From Faecalicatena contorta (lineage in GTDB: Bacteria; Bacillota; Clostridia; Lachnospirales; Lachnospiraceae), in contig NZ_QGDS01000012.1 of assembly GCF_003149105.1 (NCBI RefSeq), forward strand, positions 52,417-116,416: a stretch of 64,000 bases of DNA. The letters run 5' to 3'. The notes below the pieces were generated by a model that was given only the letters and a program-made list of their open reading frames with translations, did no database searches and was not told where the DNA came from. Every line of letters begins with the position of its first letter. Position 1 is the first letter of the stretch. Shown here piece by piece: positions 8,607-18,201 of this stretch. Position numbers and translations under genes: made by a program.

Positions 8607-9839
8607 ATGGCAGGAAAGAAATCCAAAATTAAGATGACAAGGCAGCAGCATGCCTTGTTACATAAGAAAAAGATGCGAAAAAGGATTATTCTCCTCGTAA
8701 TCGAGGTTATCATTCTTTTGGCTTTGGGGGCGGCAGCATACGCAATGTCCAAATTGGATAAGCTTGAGTATCAGACGTTAAATGAAGATGATTTGGAAAT
8801 TTATCAGGACACTGGAGACTATACCAACATAGCTCTTTTTGGACTTGACTCCCGGGAGGGGGAACTGGATGGCGGTGTACGAAGTGATGCTATGATGGTT
8901 GCCAGCATAAATAATAAGACAGGAAATGTGAAAGTTGTGTCTATATTCAGGGATACTCTGACCCAGCAAAGTGACGGGACGTATGAGAAAGCAAATTCAG
9001 CTTACTCTTACGGAGGTCCCCAGGAAGCAGTTGCTCTTTTAAACCGTAATTTTGATTTAGACATTAAAAAGTATATGAGTGTTGATTTTAATGCTCTGGC
9101 TGATGTCATAGATTTGCTGGGGGGAATCGAACTGGAGCTGACGGACGAAGAAGTCTACTGGACAAACGGATATGCTACGGAGACCTCAAAAGTAGTCGGG
9201 CGGACTACTACGGAGCTTACGCAGGCCGGAAAACAGACGCTGGATGGAATTCAGGCCGTTTCCTATACCCGTATCAGATATACGGAAGGCGATGATTTTA
9301 AGAGATCTGAACGGCAGCGGCTTGTATTACAGCAAGTGGTTGAAAAGGCGAAAAAGGCAAGTTTACCTACTTTAAATAAAATTATTGATCAGGTATTGCC
9401 CCAGGTCTCAACAAACCTTTCTGCAAGTGACTTTATGGGAATTGCAGCAAATGCTGTAAAATACCAGCTTGGGGAGATGAAAGGTTTTCCCTTTGACGTT
9501 ACAACATCAGAAAATGTAATTGGTTTAGAGGGCTCTTATGTTGTAGCCATTGGATTTGCTGATAATGTAAAGCAGATGCATGCGTTTCTATTTGATAAGA
9601 ATACCTACCAGCCATCAGAGAAGGTACAAAGCATTGACAGTGATATCATATATCTTACGGGGATAAACGGGAATGATTACGCGGCCCCTGCGGGAAGTGA
9701 AGGCAATGAGGATGCAAATAGTTACACCGGCGATGGTGGCTATACGGATGATGGAAGTTATGACGATGGAAGCAGCTATACGGATGATGGAACTTATGAC
9801 TATCAGGATAACTCCGGGAGTTATGACTCGGAATGGTAA
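8607..9839 (+). CDS. LytR-CpsA-Psr (LCP) family wall glycopolymer ligase
   Basis: LCP proteins attach polyprenyl-linked glycopolymers to peptidoglycan at the outer face of the membrane. The protein has 410 residues: a basic cytoplasmic start, one transmembrane segment near 28-47, then the LCP domain with LFGLDSREG (near 77), RSDAMMVASIN (near 92), the phosphate-binding arginine in SIFRDT, and YTRIRYTEGDDFKRSERQR (near 220). After about residue 360 comes a low-complexity tail of Y, D, G and S. It is 26 bp after the priming transferase and 13 bp before a glycosyltransferase, which supports attachment of the locus glycan to the wall. A second LCP gene is at 10909. Confidence 0.94.
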   Translation: MAGKKSKIKMTRQQHALLHKKKMRKRIILLVIEVIILLALGAAAYAMSKLDKLEYQTLNEDDLEIYQDTGDYTNIALFGLDSREGELDGGVRSDAMMVASINNKTGNVKVVSIFRDTLTQQSDGTYEKANSAYSYGGPQEAVALLNRNFDLDIKKYMSVDFNALADVIDLLGGIELELTDEEVYWTNGYATETSKVVGRTTTELTQAGKQTLDGIQAVSYTRIRYTEGDDFKRSERQRLVLQQVVEKAKKASLPTLNKIIDQVLPQVSTNLSASDFMGIAANAVKYQLGEMKGFPFDVTTSENVIGLEGSYVVAIGFADNVKQMHAFLFDKNTYQPSEKVQSIDSDIIYLTGINGNDYAAPAGSEGNEDANSYTGDGGYTDDGSYDDGSSYTDDGTYDYQDNSGSYDSEW

Positions 9840-9852
9840 CAGAGGAAAATGA

Positions 9853-10800
9853 ATGGATATCAGGAAAGTTGACATTATAATACCAACGTATAAGCCGGAT
9901 GAGAAATTTGAAATATTAATCCGGCGTCTGCTGCGTCAGACAATTCAGGTACAGAAGATTATCGTGGTAAATACGAAAACCGGCGTGTTTCCGTGGGATA
10001 TAGTAGGACTTGATTCGCGGATTGCAGTAAAAGAAATCAGTAAAAGTGAGTTTGATCATGGCGCTACCAGGCGTATGGCCGTGAGGTTATCCGACGCAGA
10101 TATTGTAATTTGTATGACCCAGGATGCTATACCCCAGGATAATCGGCTGGTTGAACATCTGATTACCCCATTCGCGGATGAAAGTGTGGGGTGTGCTTAT
10201 GCAAGACAGTTGCCGGATGAAAACTGTGATGTAATTGAACGGTATACCCGGCAGTTCAACTATCCTGCTGAGGGATGTGTAAAAGATTTGAAATCCGTGG
10301 AAGAAATGGGAATTAAGGCATTTTTTTGTTCCAATGTATGTGCGGCTTATCGGCGGTCTTATTATGAAGAAACAGGCGGCTTTGTGAAGCGTGCAATATT
10401 TAATGAAGATATGATTATGGCTGCACATATGATGAAGCTTGGATATAAATGTGTTTATGCATCGGAAGCAGCGGTAATACATTCTCATAATTACAATTGT
10501 ATACAGCAGTTCAAAAGGAATTTTGATGTAGCAGTATCCCAGACAGATCATCCCGATATATTTCAGGGAGTTCCGTCTGAGAGGGAGGGCATACGCCTTG
10601 TAAAACAGACTGCGGCATATCTTATCAAAATAAAAAAGCCATGGTTAATTGTAGAGCTGATTGTTAAAAGCGGCTTTAAATATATGGGCTATCTTTTGGG
10701 GAAGAATTACGGAAAGCTGCCACTAAAGCTTGTGGTAAAGCTCTCTTCCAATCCTAAATATTGGATAAATGTGAACAAAGAATCACAAAATTGTGATTGA
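9853..10800 (+). CDS. GT2 family glycosyltransferase, probable rhamnosyltransferase
   Basis: A GT-A fold transferase of 315 residues. It has VDIIIPTYKPD at the start, EFDHGATRR near 58-66 (the same rhamnosyltransferase-type motif as the gene at 2594), MTQDAIPQ near 90-97, and NEDMIMAAHMMKLGY near 180-195 (acceptor/base region). HSHNYNCIQQFKRNFD near the C-terminus also parallels the 2594 product, so these are probably paralogues with related linkages. It lies between two LCP genes. Specificity for rhamnose is inferred from motif and locus. Confidence 0.9.
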   Translation: MDIRKVDIIIPTYKPDEKFEILIRRLLRQTIQVQKIIVVNTKTGVFPWDIVGLDSRIAVKEISKSEFDHGATRRMAVRLSDADIVICMTQDAIPQDNRLVEHLITPFADESVGCAYARQLPDENCDVIERYTRQFNYPAEGCVKDLKSVEEMGIKAFFCSNVCAAYRRSYYEETGGFVKRAIFNEDMIMAAHMMKLGYKCVYASEAAVIHSHNYNCIQQFKRNFDVAVSQTDHPDIFQGVPSEREGIRLVKQTAAYLIKIKKPWLIVELIVKSGFKYMGYLLGKNYGKLPLKLVVKLSSNPKYWINVNKESQNCD

Positions 10801-10858
10801 AGTTTGTGAGGAATTATTGTATGATAAAGTGCAAGAGTGAAAAATTAAATATGCTTTT

Positions 10859-10877
10859 TTGAACATTGATAGTTCAA
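10859..10877. repeat. Short inverted repeat TTGAAC-N7-GTTCAA
   Basis: A 6-bp inverted repeat with a 7-base loop lies in the gap before the second LCP gene. The same arms recur at 53438-53456 and 55433-55451, in each case between genes. Confidence 0.5.
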
Positions 10878-10908
10878 AAAGTACGAATATTGTCAAAAGG
10901 GGTTTACG

Positions 10909-12276
10909 ATGGCAAAAAGAAGATATAGAAGACGCAGAAGAGCACAAAAGGGATTCATAACATGGGCACCCTGGAAAAAGGCACTGGTGATAGTCGGTGG
11001 GACTCTGATTTTATTGACAACGGCGGGGGTAGCATTTGCTGCATCCAAGTTAGGTAAATTAGAAACAACAAAATTAGACACAACAAAGCTGAATATTTCG
11101 AAGGAAATTGAGCATAATGAAACCGGATATCTGAACGTGGCATTATTTGGCTTGGATTCCAGAGATGGTAGTTTTACTGCTGGTGACCGCAGCGATACAA
11201 TTATTATTGCCAGTCTAAACCGGGAGACAAAGGAAGTCAGACTTTGTTCAGTGTTTCGCGATACCTTGCTGGAGCAGCCGGACGGCAGTTACAATAAAGC
11301 AAATGCAGCATATGCAACGGACGATGCAGAAGGTGCTGTGGCTATGTTAAATAAAAATCTGGATTTGGATATACAGCATTATGCTACGGTAAACTTTAAT
11401 GCTTTGGTAGATGTGATTGATGAGCTGGGTGGAATTGAAGTCGACTTGAAAACCCCTGAAGAAGTACAACTTGTGAATGGATATGGTAATGAGACATCCA
11501 AGGTGACCGGGAAGGAATTAAAATTGCTCGATCATACGGGAAAACAGCTTTTAAATGGTGTACAGGCCGTTTCTTATTCCCGGATCAGATATCAGGTTTT
11601 TGACGGAGATCCTCAGGATGGAACCGACTTCAGAAGAGCAGAAAGGCAGAGGTATGTGCTGGAGCAGGTTGTGAAAAAAGCGCAGACAGCAAATTTATCA
11701 ACATTGAACCGGATTATTGATAAAGTTTTTCCAAAGGTTGCTACGAATTTTACATTGGCTGAGATTTTGGCTTATGCAAAAGATGCCTTCGATTATAAAT
11801 TAACTGATATGAGTGGCTTTCCATTTGACAAATCAACGGCAACCTTATCGGGGGTTGGAAGCTCTGTGGTTCCGGATGATTTAGAAAGCAATGTAATCCA
11901 ACTACACAAGTTCTTTTTTGAAGATGTCGCTTATAGCCCTTCATCTACAGTAATTTCAATTAGCAGTGCAATACAGTCCTACGCGGCAAATACAATACCG
12001 GATGAAGAAGCAGTGTATTATGAAGACCCGATAGGCAATTACAATTATAGCGATCCAGGCACGGGAACAGGATACACGGAACCGCCCACAGAACCAGATT
12101 ATGGGAGTGGGAGTACGGGTGGAACTACAGGGGATGGCAGTACCACAGATGGAACTACAGGAGACGGCAGTGCCACAGATGGAACCGCAGGAGGCAATCC
12201 TGATACATCAGGCTCCGGGAGCGGAGAAGGCACAGGGGATTCTGGCAACGCGCAAGGTACAGCAACTGAAGGATAA
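10909..12276 (+). CDS. LytR-CpsA-Psr (LCP) family wall glycopolymer ligase, second copy
   Basis: Second LCP protein of the locus, 455 residues. It has a very basic start (KRRYRRRRRAQKG), a transmembrane segment near 25-45, then LFGLDSRDG (near 80), the RSDTIIIASLN and VFRDT active-site segments, and YSRIRYQVFDGDPQDG followed by FRRAERQRYV. The C-terminal 85 residues are G/T/S/D-rich with a repeated TTGDGS/TTDG unit, probably a flexible wall-spanning tail. It opens a run with the cohesin-domain protein after it (29 bp). Two LCP genes in one locus could mean partial redundancy or two acceptor polymers; sequence does not decide. Confidence 0.94.
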   Translation: MAKRRYRRRRRAQKGFITWAPWKKALVIVGGTLILLTTAGVAFAASKLGKLETTKLDTTKLNISKEIEHNETGYLNVALFGLDSRDGSFTAGDRSDTIIIASLNRETKEVRLCSVFRDTLLEQPDGSYNKANAAYATDDAEGAVAMLNKNLDLDIQHYATVNFNALVDVIDELGGIEVDLKTPEEVQLVNGYGNETSKVTGKELKLLDHTGKQLLNGVQAVSYSRIRYQVFDGDPQDGTDFRRAERQRYVLEQVVKKAQTANLSTLNRIIDKVFPKVATNFTLAEILAYAKDAFDYKLTDMSGFPFDKSTATLSGVGSSVVPDDLESNVIQLHKFFFEDVAYSPSSTVISISSAIQSYAANTIPDEEAVYYEDPIGNYNYSDPGTGTGYTEPPTEPDYGSGSTGGTTGDGSTTDGTTGDGSATDGTAGGNPDTSGSGSGEGTGDSGNAQGTATEG

Positions 12277-12304
12277 TTAAGAAGCAAAAGAGGTAAGAGG
12301 TAAG

Positions 12305-13744
12305 ATGGAGAAAATAATTAAAAAGATAGGCGGCATATTACTGGCATTGTGTTTGACTGTATCATGTCTTTCATTTGTAACGTTTGCGGCTGAAGGGACT
12401 CTTCAATTTTCGGACCCGTCGGCAGCTGCCGGAGATAATGTGACAGTTTCTGTGAAAGTGAACACAGGCGGTGGGGCCATTGGTGATGTAGATCTTACCG
12501 TCACATACGATACATCAATTCTAAAATTTGTGAGCGGCACAGGTGCAACTGGTGGGGACGGCACTTTACAGTTATCTTCAAAAGGGGATGGTACCTCTTC
12601 AGAGGCCAGCTATTCCCTGGAATTTACTGCATTGAAGGAAGGTACCGCTACACTGGAGGCATCAACATATACGGCCTATATGTATGATGACAGCTCTTTG
12701 AATCTGTCCCTGGGAACTTCAGAGGTGACGATACAGGGGGGGACTCCGGTTACTGATACAGAGAGTGATAACAAGGATGGTAACTCAAGTGCCGGAAGTC
12801 TTCAGGTGACAGTGGATGGAAAAACATATACTGTCAATGAAAACTTTACAGAAGCTGCAATTCCCAGAGGATTTACAGCTACAGATATGGAGCTGGACGG
12901 GACATCCACAAAAGCAATGATGCAGGAGTCAAGCGGGCAATATATGTTCTATCTTGAAGATAGTGACGGTAATTCAGACTACTTCCTTTATAGTATGGAT
13001 GACGGTTCTTTTACACCGACTGCCGTAGTGGATATAAACTCAAATGTGTCTATCTATCTGATGAATCATGAGGGTACAACGGGGCTTCCTTCCGAATATC
13101 AGGAGACTACAACAGATATAGACGGCAAGGTCTTTCAGGTGTGGCAGAATATGTCAGAACAGGAGTATTATCTTATCTATGCGTTGAGCAGTGATGGAAA
13201 TAAAGGATATTACCAATATGATACTACAGAAGGCACATATCAGAGATATGCAGCGCCGTCAGTGGTGGAAGAGGAAGGTACGGATACTTTAGTGGATAAG
13301 GTTATGAATTTCCTGGAAAAGTATTTGACCATAGTTATATGTGCTATATGGGGAGTTTTCCTGTTTCTTCTGATAATTATCATCATATTAGGTGTGAAAT
13401 TATCCCACCGCAATCAGGAATTAGACGACTTATATGATGAATACGGGCTTGATGATGAGGAACACGATGATGACGATAACCTGCCTCGTGTAAAGAAGAA
13501 ATCTCGTGAACAATTTATTGGCTTTGCTGAAGACGACGGTGATGATGACTTCGAAGATTATGAAGACAATGACGATTTCAATGATTATGAAGACGATGAG
13601 GATTATGACGGCTTCGATGATTATGATGATGAGTTTGAAGAATATGATGATGAGTTTTCAGAAGAAGAGTATGAGGCAAAACCTGTGCGAAAATCAAATA
13701 AAAAACAGGATGATGATTATTCTATGGACTTTATAGATATATAG
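12305..13744 (+). CDS. Membrane-anchored cohesin-domain protein with acidic cytoplasmic tail
   Basis: The protein has 479 residues: a signal peptide (1-28, ending TFAAEG), a cohesin-like domain at about 30-145 (LQFSDPSAAAGDNVTVSVKV, then VDLTVTYDTSILKFVSG), a linker, a second unrecognised domain at about 165-310 (repeated Y/D/G strands), a transmembrane helix near 340-362, and a roughly 110-residue cytoplasmic tail dominated by D, E and Y. Cohesin domains bind dockerins in cellulosomes, but similar folds also occur in non-cellulosomal surface proteins, and no dockerin is visible in this window. The neighbours are LCP ligases and a wall-targeted protease, so a role in surface assembly is plausible. 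Function is not established. Confidence 0.78.
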   Translation: MEKIIKKIGGILLALCLTVSCLSFVTFAAEGTLQFSDPSAAAGDNVTVSVKVNTGGGAIGDVDLTVTYDTSILKFVSGTGATGGDGTLQLSSKGDGTSSEASYSLEFTALKEGTATLEASTYTAYMYDDSSLNLSLGTSEVTIQGGTPVTDTESDNKDGNSSAGSLQVTVDGKTYTVNENFTEAAIPRGFTATDMELDGTSTKAMMQESSGQYMFYLEDSDGNSDYFLYSMDDGSFTPTAVVDINSNVSIYLMNHEGTTGLPSEYQETTTDIDGKVFQVWQNMSEQEYYLIYALSSDGNKGYYQYDTTEGTYQRYAAPSVVEEEGTDTLVDKVMNFLEKYLTIVICAIWGVFLFLLIIIIILGVKLSHRNQELDDLYDEYGLDDEEHDDDDNLPRVKKKSREQFIGFAEDDGDDDFEDYEDNDDFNDYEDDEDYDGFDDYDDEFEEYDDEFSEEEYEAKPVRKSNKKQDDDYSMDFIDI

Positions 13745-13753
13745 GTTAAAAAC

Positions 13754-13784
13754 AAGGGTGTTGCGGGTGGGCAATACCCTTTTT
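13754..13784 (+). terminator. Rho-independent terminator after the cohesin-domain gene
   Basis: AAGGGTGTTGC (13754-13764) pairs with GCAATACCCTT (13771-13781), with one G-U pair, and runs into TTTT. Confidence 0.75.
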
Positions 13785-13804
13785 AGATTGTAAAGGAGGA
13801 TGAG

Positions 13805-16171
13805 ATGAGAGGAAAGCATACTATTTTTAAAAGATGGATGTCTGTTCTTATTGTTTTGACATTATGGGCTAGCAGCAGTTTATTGCTTTATGCCGAAGAA
13901 AATCTACAGCAGAGTGAGATAAGTCAAAGTGAAACTCCAGCTTTAGACCTGGAAACAGACGCTGCTGCTGAATACATATCGGGTGAGGTTTTGGTTTTTT
14001 ATGAGAATGGACAGATAACAGAGGATGCAGTCAAAACTATCTCTCAGGAAAATGATGACAGGTTAACGGAGACAGTACTGACAACCGATAATATGGCTGT
14101 CTCCGTTGTAGAACTTTCTCAGGGGCGTTCAGTGGAAGATGCGGTGGAAGATTACACATCGGATCCTCTAATTGACCTTGCCATTCCAAATTACAAACTT
14201 GATACATGTGAAGAAGAAATTGAAAATACGGAGATAGGAGTTCAGGGAGGTGTGAATGATACAGATTATGCACCGTACCAATGGTATTTAGAACAAGTTC
14301 GTGCAAAAGGAGCATGGGACATTGTCAGCCAGATTCCCCACGAGCCCATTAAGGTGGCAGTTTTAGATACTGGTGCTGATATTTCTCACCCAGATTTAAT
14401 AAATGTGATAAATCAGGGGGAGAGCGGGGAGGTCCTTTCTGATGCTCTGGATAGTGAACTCGGACCGCTGCAGGGAGATGGATATGCACTCGGCGGGGTA
14501 ACGGGGACGTCCGGGGATACTACACACGGCACACATGTAACAGGAATTTTGGGGGCCGAGGCCAATAATGGTGTGGGAATTGCAGGAGTGGCAAGCTCTT
14601 ATGATAATTCGGTAATGGATTTGATGGTGATTGATGTATTTCCAGATTCGGAAACTACCTTTTCATACCTGTTTAAAGGAATGGATTATGCGAAAAGCCA
14701 GGGAGCGAAAATAATCAATTTAAGCCTCGGCATTAACCTGAACCTGAATGCTGCGAATACGAAGGCTCTTATTGAGGGGACTCAGAAGGTCTTTGATGCA
14801 TTTATGAATGAGGGGATTATTGTGGTTTGTGCTGCGGGAAATGGTGATAATGGAGATGGAGTCCCTGATAATGGAAACATAACCAGCCTGCCGGGAGATT
14901 TACCGTCTACAATTAGTGTGATTAATGTAGATAGAACAAATCAGAAAAATGTTACATCTAATTATGGCAGTCTGAAGGATGTGTCGGCACCAGGAACGGA
15001 TATTTGGAGCACAAAGAATAAAGGTTCTTATATCAGCAAGTCGGGAACTTCAATGTCAGCACCCATTGTAACAGGGATTGCGGCCATGATGCTTTCTGTG
15101 AACCCGAACTTGTCCTTTACGGAGGTAAGAGAAATTTTGCGACAAACGTCCACAGACCTCTATTCTTCTGGATTTGATATCTATAGCAGTTATGGGCTTG
15201 TTAATGCAGAGGCAGCGGTTAGGGAAGCAGCATTACGTGCAGGAAAGTGGACAGAGTCTTCCGCTTCCATATCATATAAGACTCATGTGCAGACTTATGG
15301 GTGGCAGGACTGGAAAGCAGACGGACAGACCAGTGGTACCCAAGGGCAGGCAAAACGCCTGGAAGCGATACAGATTAAATTGAACAACCCTGAGGTATCT
15401 GGAGGAGTTGAATACAAAACTCATGTGCAGACCTACGGGTGGCAGAGATGGAAAGCTAATGGCGAAATGAGTGGGACACAAGGGCAGGCAAAGCGTCTGG
15501 AGGCAATACAAATCCGTCTTACAGGGCAGATGGCCGAGAAGTATGATATTTATTACCGGGTACATGCGCAGACTTATGGATGGCTGGATTGGGCAAAAAA
15601 TGGAGAATCGGCAGGCTCCTCTTCCTACGCAAAGCGCCTGGAGGGAATTGAGATAAAATTAGTAAAAAAAGGAGGACAGGCGCCTGGAAGCACGGGTAAT
15701 GCCTATGTCCACCCCTTAGTGAAATATCAAACCCATGTTCAAACTTATGGATGGCAGGGATATGTACAGGATGGAGCCGTGAGTGGAACGGCAGGAAAAG
15801 CAAAGCGATTAGAAGGAATTCATATTTCTTTATTAGAGCAACAATATTCGGGAAATATTCAGTATATAACCCATGTACAGACCTATGGATGGGAAAAGGG
15901 CTGGAAATCCAATGGAGAGATGAGCGGGACGCAGGGGCAGGCAAAAAGACTTGAGGCAATCCGTATCCAGTTAACCGGAGAAATGGCAGAAAGGTATGAT
16001 ATATACTATCAGGTCCATATACAAACTTATGGCTGGCTGGGGTGGGCAAGAAATGGAGGAAACGCAGGCAGTGCGGGTATGGCAAAACGTTTGGAAGGTA
16101 TACGGATTGTATTAGTGCCTAAAGGCGCGAACCCACCCGGTAGTATGCAAAATGCCTACTATGAAAAATAA
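13805..16171 (+). CDS. Secreted subtilisin-like serine protease with six ChW repeats
   Basis: A secreted S8 peptidase of 788 residues. It has a signal peptide (about 1-30, ending LLYAEE) and a propeptide-like region up to about 150. The catalytic triad is visible: Asp in VAVLDTGAD, His in THGTHVTGILG, Ser in SGTSMSAPIV, and the oxyanion Asn in CAAGNGDNG. From about residue 485 to 780 there are six clostridial hydrophobic-W repeats, each with HxQTYGW, a SG/AG turn and AKRLE, thought to bind surfaces or wall. The repeats fall in two near-identical groups, suggesting block duplication. The gene starts after AAAGGAGG with its own upstream terminator. Substrate is unknown. Confidence 0.95.
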   Translation: MRGKHTIFKRWMSVLIVLTLWASSSLLLYAEENLQQSEISQSETPALDLETDAAAEYISGEVLVFYENGQITEDAVKTISQENDDRLTETVLTTDNMAVSVVELSQGRSVEDAVEDYTSDPLIDLAIPNYKLDTCEEEIENTEIGVQGGVNDTDYAPYQWYLEQVRAKGAWDIVSQIPHEPIKVAVLDTGADISHPDLINVINQGESGEVLSDALDSELGPLQGDGYALGGVTGTSGDTTHGTHVTGILGAEANNGVGIAGVASSYDNSVMDLMVIDVFPDSETTFSYLFKGMDYAKSQGAKIINLSLGINLNLNAANTKALIEGTQKVFDAFMNEGIIVVCAAGNGDNGDGVPDNGNITSLPGDLPSTISVINVDRTNQKNVTSNYGSLKDVSAPGTDIWSTKNKGSYISKSGTSMSAPIVTGIAAMMLSVNPNLSFTEVREILRQTSTDLYSSGFDIYSSYGLVNAEAAVREAALRAGKWTESSASISYKTHVQTYGWQDWKADGQTSGTQGQAKRLEAIQIKLNNPEVSGGVEYKTHVQTYGWQRWKANGEMSGTQGQAKRLEAIQIRLTGQMAEKYDIYYRVHAQTYGWLDWAKNGESAGSSSYAKRLEGIEIKLVKKGGQAPGSTGNAYVHPLVKYQTHVQTYGWQGYVQDGAVSGTAGKAKRLEGIHISLLEQQYSGNIQYITHVQTYGWEKGWKSNGEMSGTQGQAKRLEAIRIQLTGEMAERYDIYYQVHIQTYGWLGWARNGGNAGSAGMAKRLEGIRIVLVPKGANPPGSMQNAYYEK

Positions 16172-16191
16172 TTAGTCAGTTTAAGAATTAA

Positions 16192-16220
16192 TTTACAAAA
16201 TGTTAAAGATTTGTTACAAT
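16192..16220 (+). promoter_or_regulatory. Sigma-A type promoter of glmS
   Basis: The -35 is TTTACA (16192-16197), with a 17-bp spacer and -10 TACAAT (16215-16220). The short leader leaves no room for a glmS ribozyme. Confidence 0.65.
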
Positions 16221-16273
16221 ATATCACAGAGTGTTATGATTAAGTTTACTTGGTTGTATGAAGGGAGTACAAT

Positions 16274-18100
16274 ATGTGTGGAATAGTTGGATATGTAGGC
16301 GAGAAACAGGCAGCGCCAATTTTACTGGATGGCTTATCAAGGCTGGAGTACCGGGGCTATGATTCGGCAGGAATTGCTGTGTATGATGGAAAAGAAATTG
16401 AGATGAAAAAGTCCAAAGGACGTCTGAAGGTATTAGAAGAACTGACACATGACGGGGCAACTTTGCCGGGTGTTATTGGAATAGGACATACAAGATGGGC
16501 AACTCACGGGGAACCTTCCGATACCAATGCTCATCCCCATTTTAACAAGGATGAAAGTATTGTTGTAGTACATAATGGAATTATAGAAAACTACCTGAAG
16601 CTGAAAAATAAATTAATCGGCAAGGGATATCAGTTTATATCAGATACAGATACAGAAGTCATTGCTCACCTGCTGGATTATTATTATCAGGGAAATCCGC
16701 TCCAAACTATTACGAAAATCATGCATCGTATGGAAGGTTCTTATGCTTTGGGAATCATGTTCAAGGACCATTCGGATGAGCTTTATGCGGTACGTAAAGA
16801 CAGTCCTCTTATTGTAGGAAAGTCCGAGGGCGGAAGTATTATTGCATCTGATGTACCTGCAGTATTGAAATATACAAGAGACGTCTATTTCATAGAGAAT
16901 GAAGAAATCGTCCGAATGACGGAGGATTCCATGGAGTTTTTTAACGTGGATGAAGAGCCCATTGAGAAGGAATTTGTCCACATCGAATGGGACGTAGATG
17001 CGGCTGAAAAGGGAGGATATGAGCATTTCATGCTGAAGGAAATGTATGAGCAGCCCAAGGCTATTACGGATACATTTTCTCCGCGGATCAAAGGTGATGA
17101 AATTGTAATTGAAGAATTAAACATGACAGATGAGGAGATAAAGAACATCCGAAAAATTATGATTGTTGCCTGTGGCTCAGCATCCCATACTGGAATGACA
17201 AGTAAATATATATTTGAAGGAATGGCGAGAATCCCGGTGGAAGTCGATTTAGCATCGGAATACCGGTACCGTGATCCGATTATTGAGGAGGGAACCTTAG
17301 TTGTCATTATCAGTCAGTCAGGTGAGACGGCAGATTCACTGGCAGCCCTGCGGGAGTCCAAAGCAAGAGGAGCAAAGGTTCTTGGCATTGTAAATGTGGT
17401 AGGAAGTTCCATTGCAAGGGAGGCTGATAATGTGATGTATACATGGGCAGGCCCTGAAATTGCCGTGGCAACTACAAAGGCATACTCCTGTCAGTTGATT
17501 GCGCTGTACCTGTTGGCTATGAAGTTTGCAAAAGTGCGGGGAAAAATTACAGACGCAGAATTGAAAAGTTATATAGAAGATTTAAAACGAATTCCGGATC
17601 AAGTAGAGCTTCTTTTAAATAATAAGAACAGAATCCAGAAGTTTGCAAACAGATATCTGGCCGCAAGAGACGTATTCTTCATCGGAAGAGGAATTGATTA
17701 TGCTATTTCTATGGAGGGCTCATTAAAGTTAAAAGAAATATCCTATATTCATTCAGAAGCATATGCGGCGGGTGAGCTGAAGCATGGAACCATTTCCCTG
17801 ATAGAGGAGGGGACCTTGGTGGCAGCAGTGCTGACACAAGAAGATTTATATCAGAAAATGATTAGCAATATGAGAGAAGTGAGTACCCGTGGAGCGTTTG
17901 TGCTTGCGGTGACGAATGAAGGCAATGATGAAGTGGAACGTGCTGCCGATTATGTTATTTATATACCTAAGACGAACCGGTATTTTACAAACTCACTTGC
18001 AATTATACCATTGCAGTTATTCGGCTACTATATTTCTGTGGGCAGAGGCTGCGACGTAGATAAACCGAGAAACCTTGCGAAATCTGTTACAGTAGAGTAA
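16274..18100 (+). CDS. glmS: Glutamine-fructose-6-phosphate aminotransferase (isomerizing)
   Basis: Makes glucosamine-6-phosphate from fructose-6-phosphate and glutamine, the entry step to UDP-GlcNAc for peptidoglycan. The protein has 608 residues, full length. Catalytic Cys2 is in MCGIVGYVG, with GHTRWATHG and the glutaminase core following. Two SIS domains come after (CGSASHTGM near 300; SQSGETADSLAALRE near 347), and the C-terminus ends DKPRNLAKSVTVE as in all GlmS proteins. A promoter sits about 50 bp upstream. No ribozyme precedes it, so regulation differs from Bacillus glmS. Confidence 0.98.
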   Translation: MCGIVGYVGEKQAAPILLDGLSRLEYRGYDSAGIAVYDGKEIEMKKSKGRLKVLEELTHDGATLPGVIGIGHTRWATHGEPSDTNAHPHFNKDESIVVVHNGIIENYLKLKNKLIGKGYQFISDTDTEVIAHLLDYYYQGNPLQTITKIMHRMEGSYALGIMFKDHSDELYAVRKDSPLIVGKSEGGSIIASDVPAVLKYTRDVYFIENEEIVRMTEDSMEFFNVDEEPIEKEFVHIEWDVDAAEKGGYEHFMLKEMYEQPKAITDTFSPRIKGDEIVIEELNMTDEEIKNIRKIMIVACGSASHTGMTSKYIFEGMARIPVEVDLASEYRYRDPIIEEGTLVVIISQSGETADSLAALRESKARGAKVLGIVNVVGSSIAREADNVMYTWAGPEIAVATTKAYSCQLIALYLLAMKFAKVRGKITDAELKSYIEDLKRIPDQVELLLNNKNRIQKFANRYLAARDVFFIGRGIDYAISMEGSLKLKEISYIHSEAYAAGELKHGTISLIEEGTLVAAVLTQEDLYQKMISNMREVSTRGAFVLAVTNEGNDEVERAADYVIYIPKTNRYFTNSLAIIPLQLFGYYISVGRGCDVDKPRNLAKSVTVE

Positions 18101-18201
18101 TTCTTATATTGTTTCAAACTTTGTTAAATAATTAAACACACTTCTATCACAAAGAACGGCTATTATATCAATATAAAATACAAGAGAAAGAAGGAGTTTA
18201 T

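Noticed and set aside
13506..13736. Methionine-rich small ORF within the cohesin-protein tail
   Set aside because: It is the frame-shifted reading of the GAT/GAA-rich acidic tail.
12305..13744. Cellulosome scaffoldin
   Set aside because: Only one cohesin-like domain, no dockerin or carbohydrate-binding module, and no glycoside hydrolases nearby.
15270..16110. Regular repeats that could be taken for a CRISPR array
   Set aside because: They are in-frame protein-coding ChW repeats of the protease, about 115-190 bp apart, without unique spacers.
16172..16273. glmS ribozyme upstream of glmS
   Set aside because: The gap is only about 100 bases, contains a promoter, and lacks the ribozyme core; nothing resembling the glmS ribozyme is visible.
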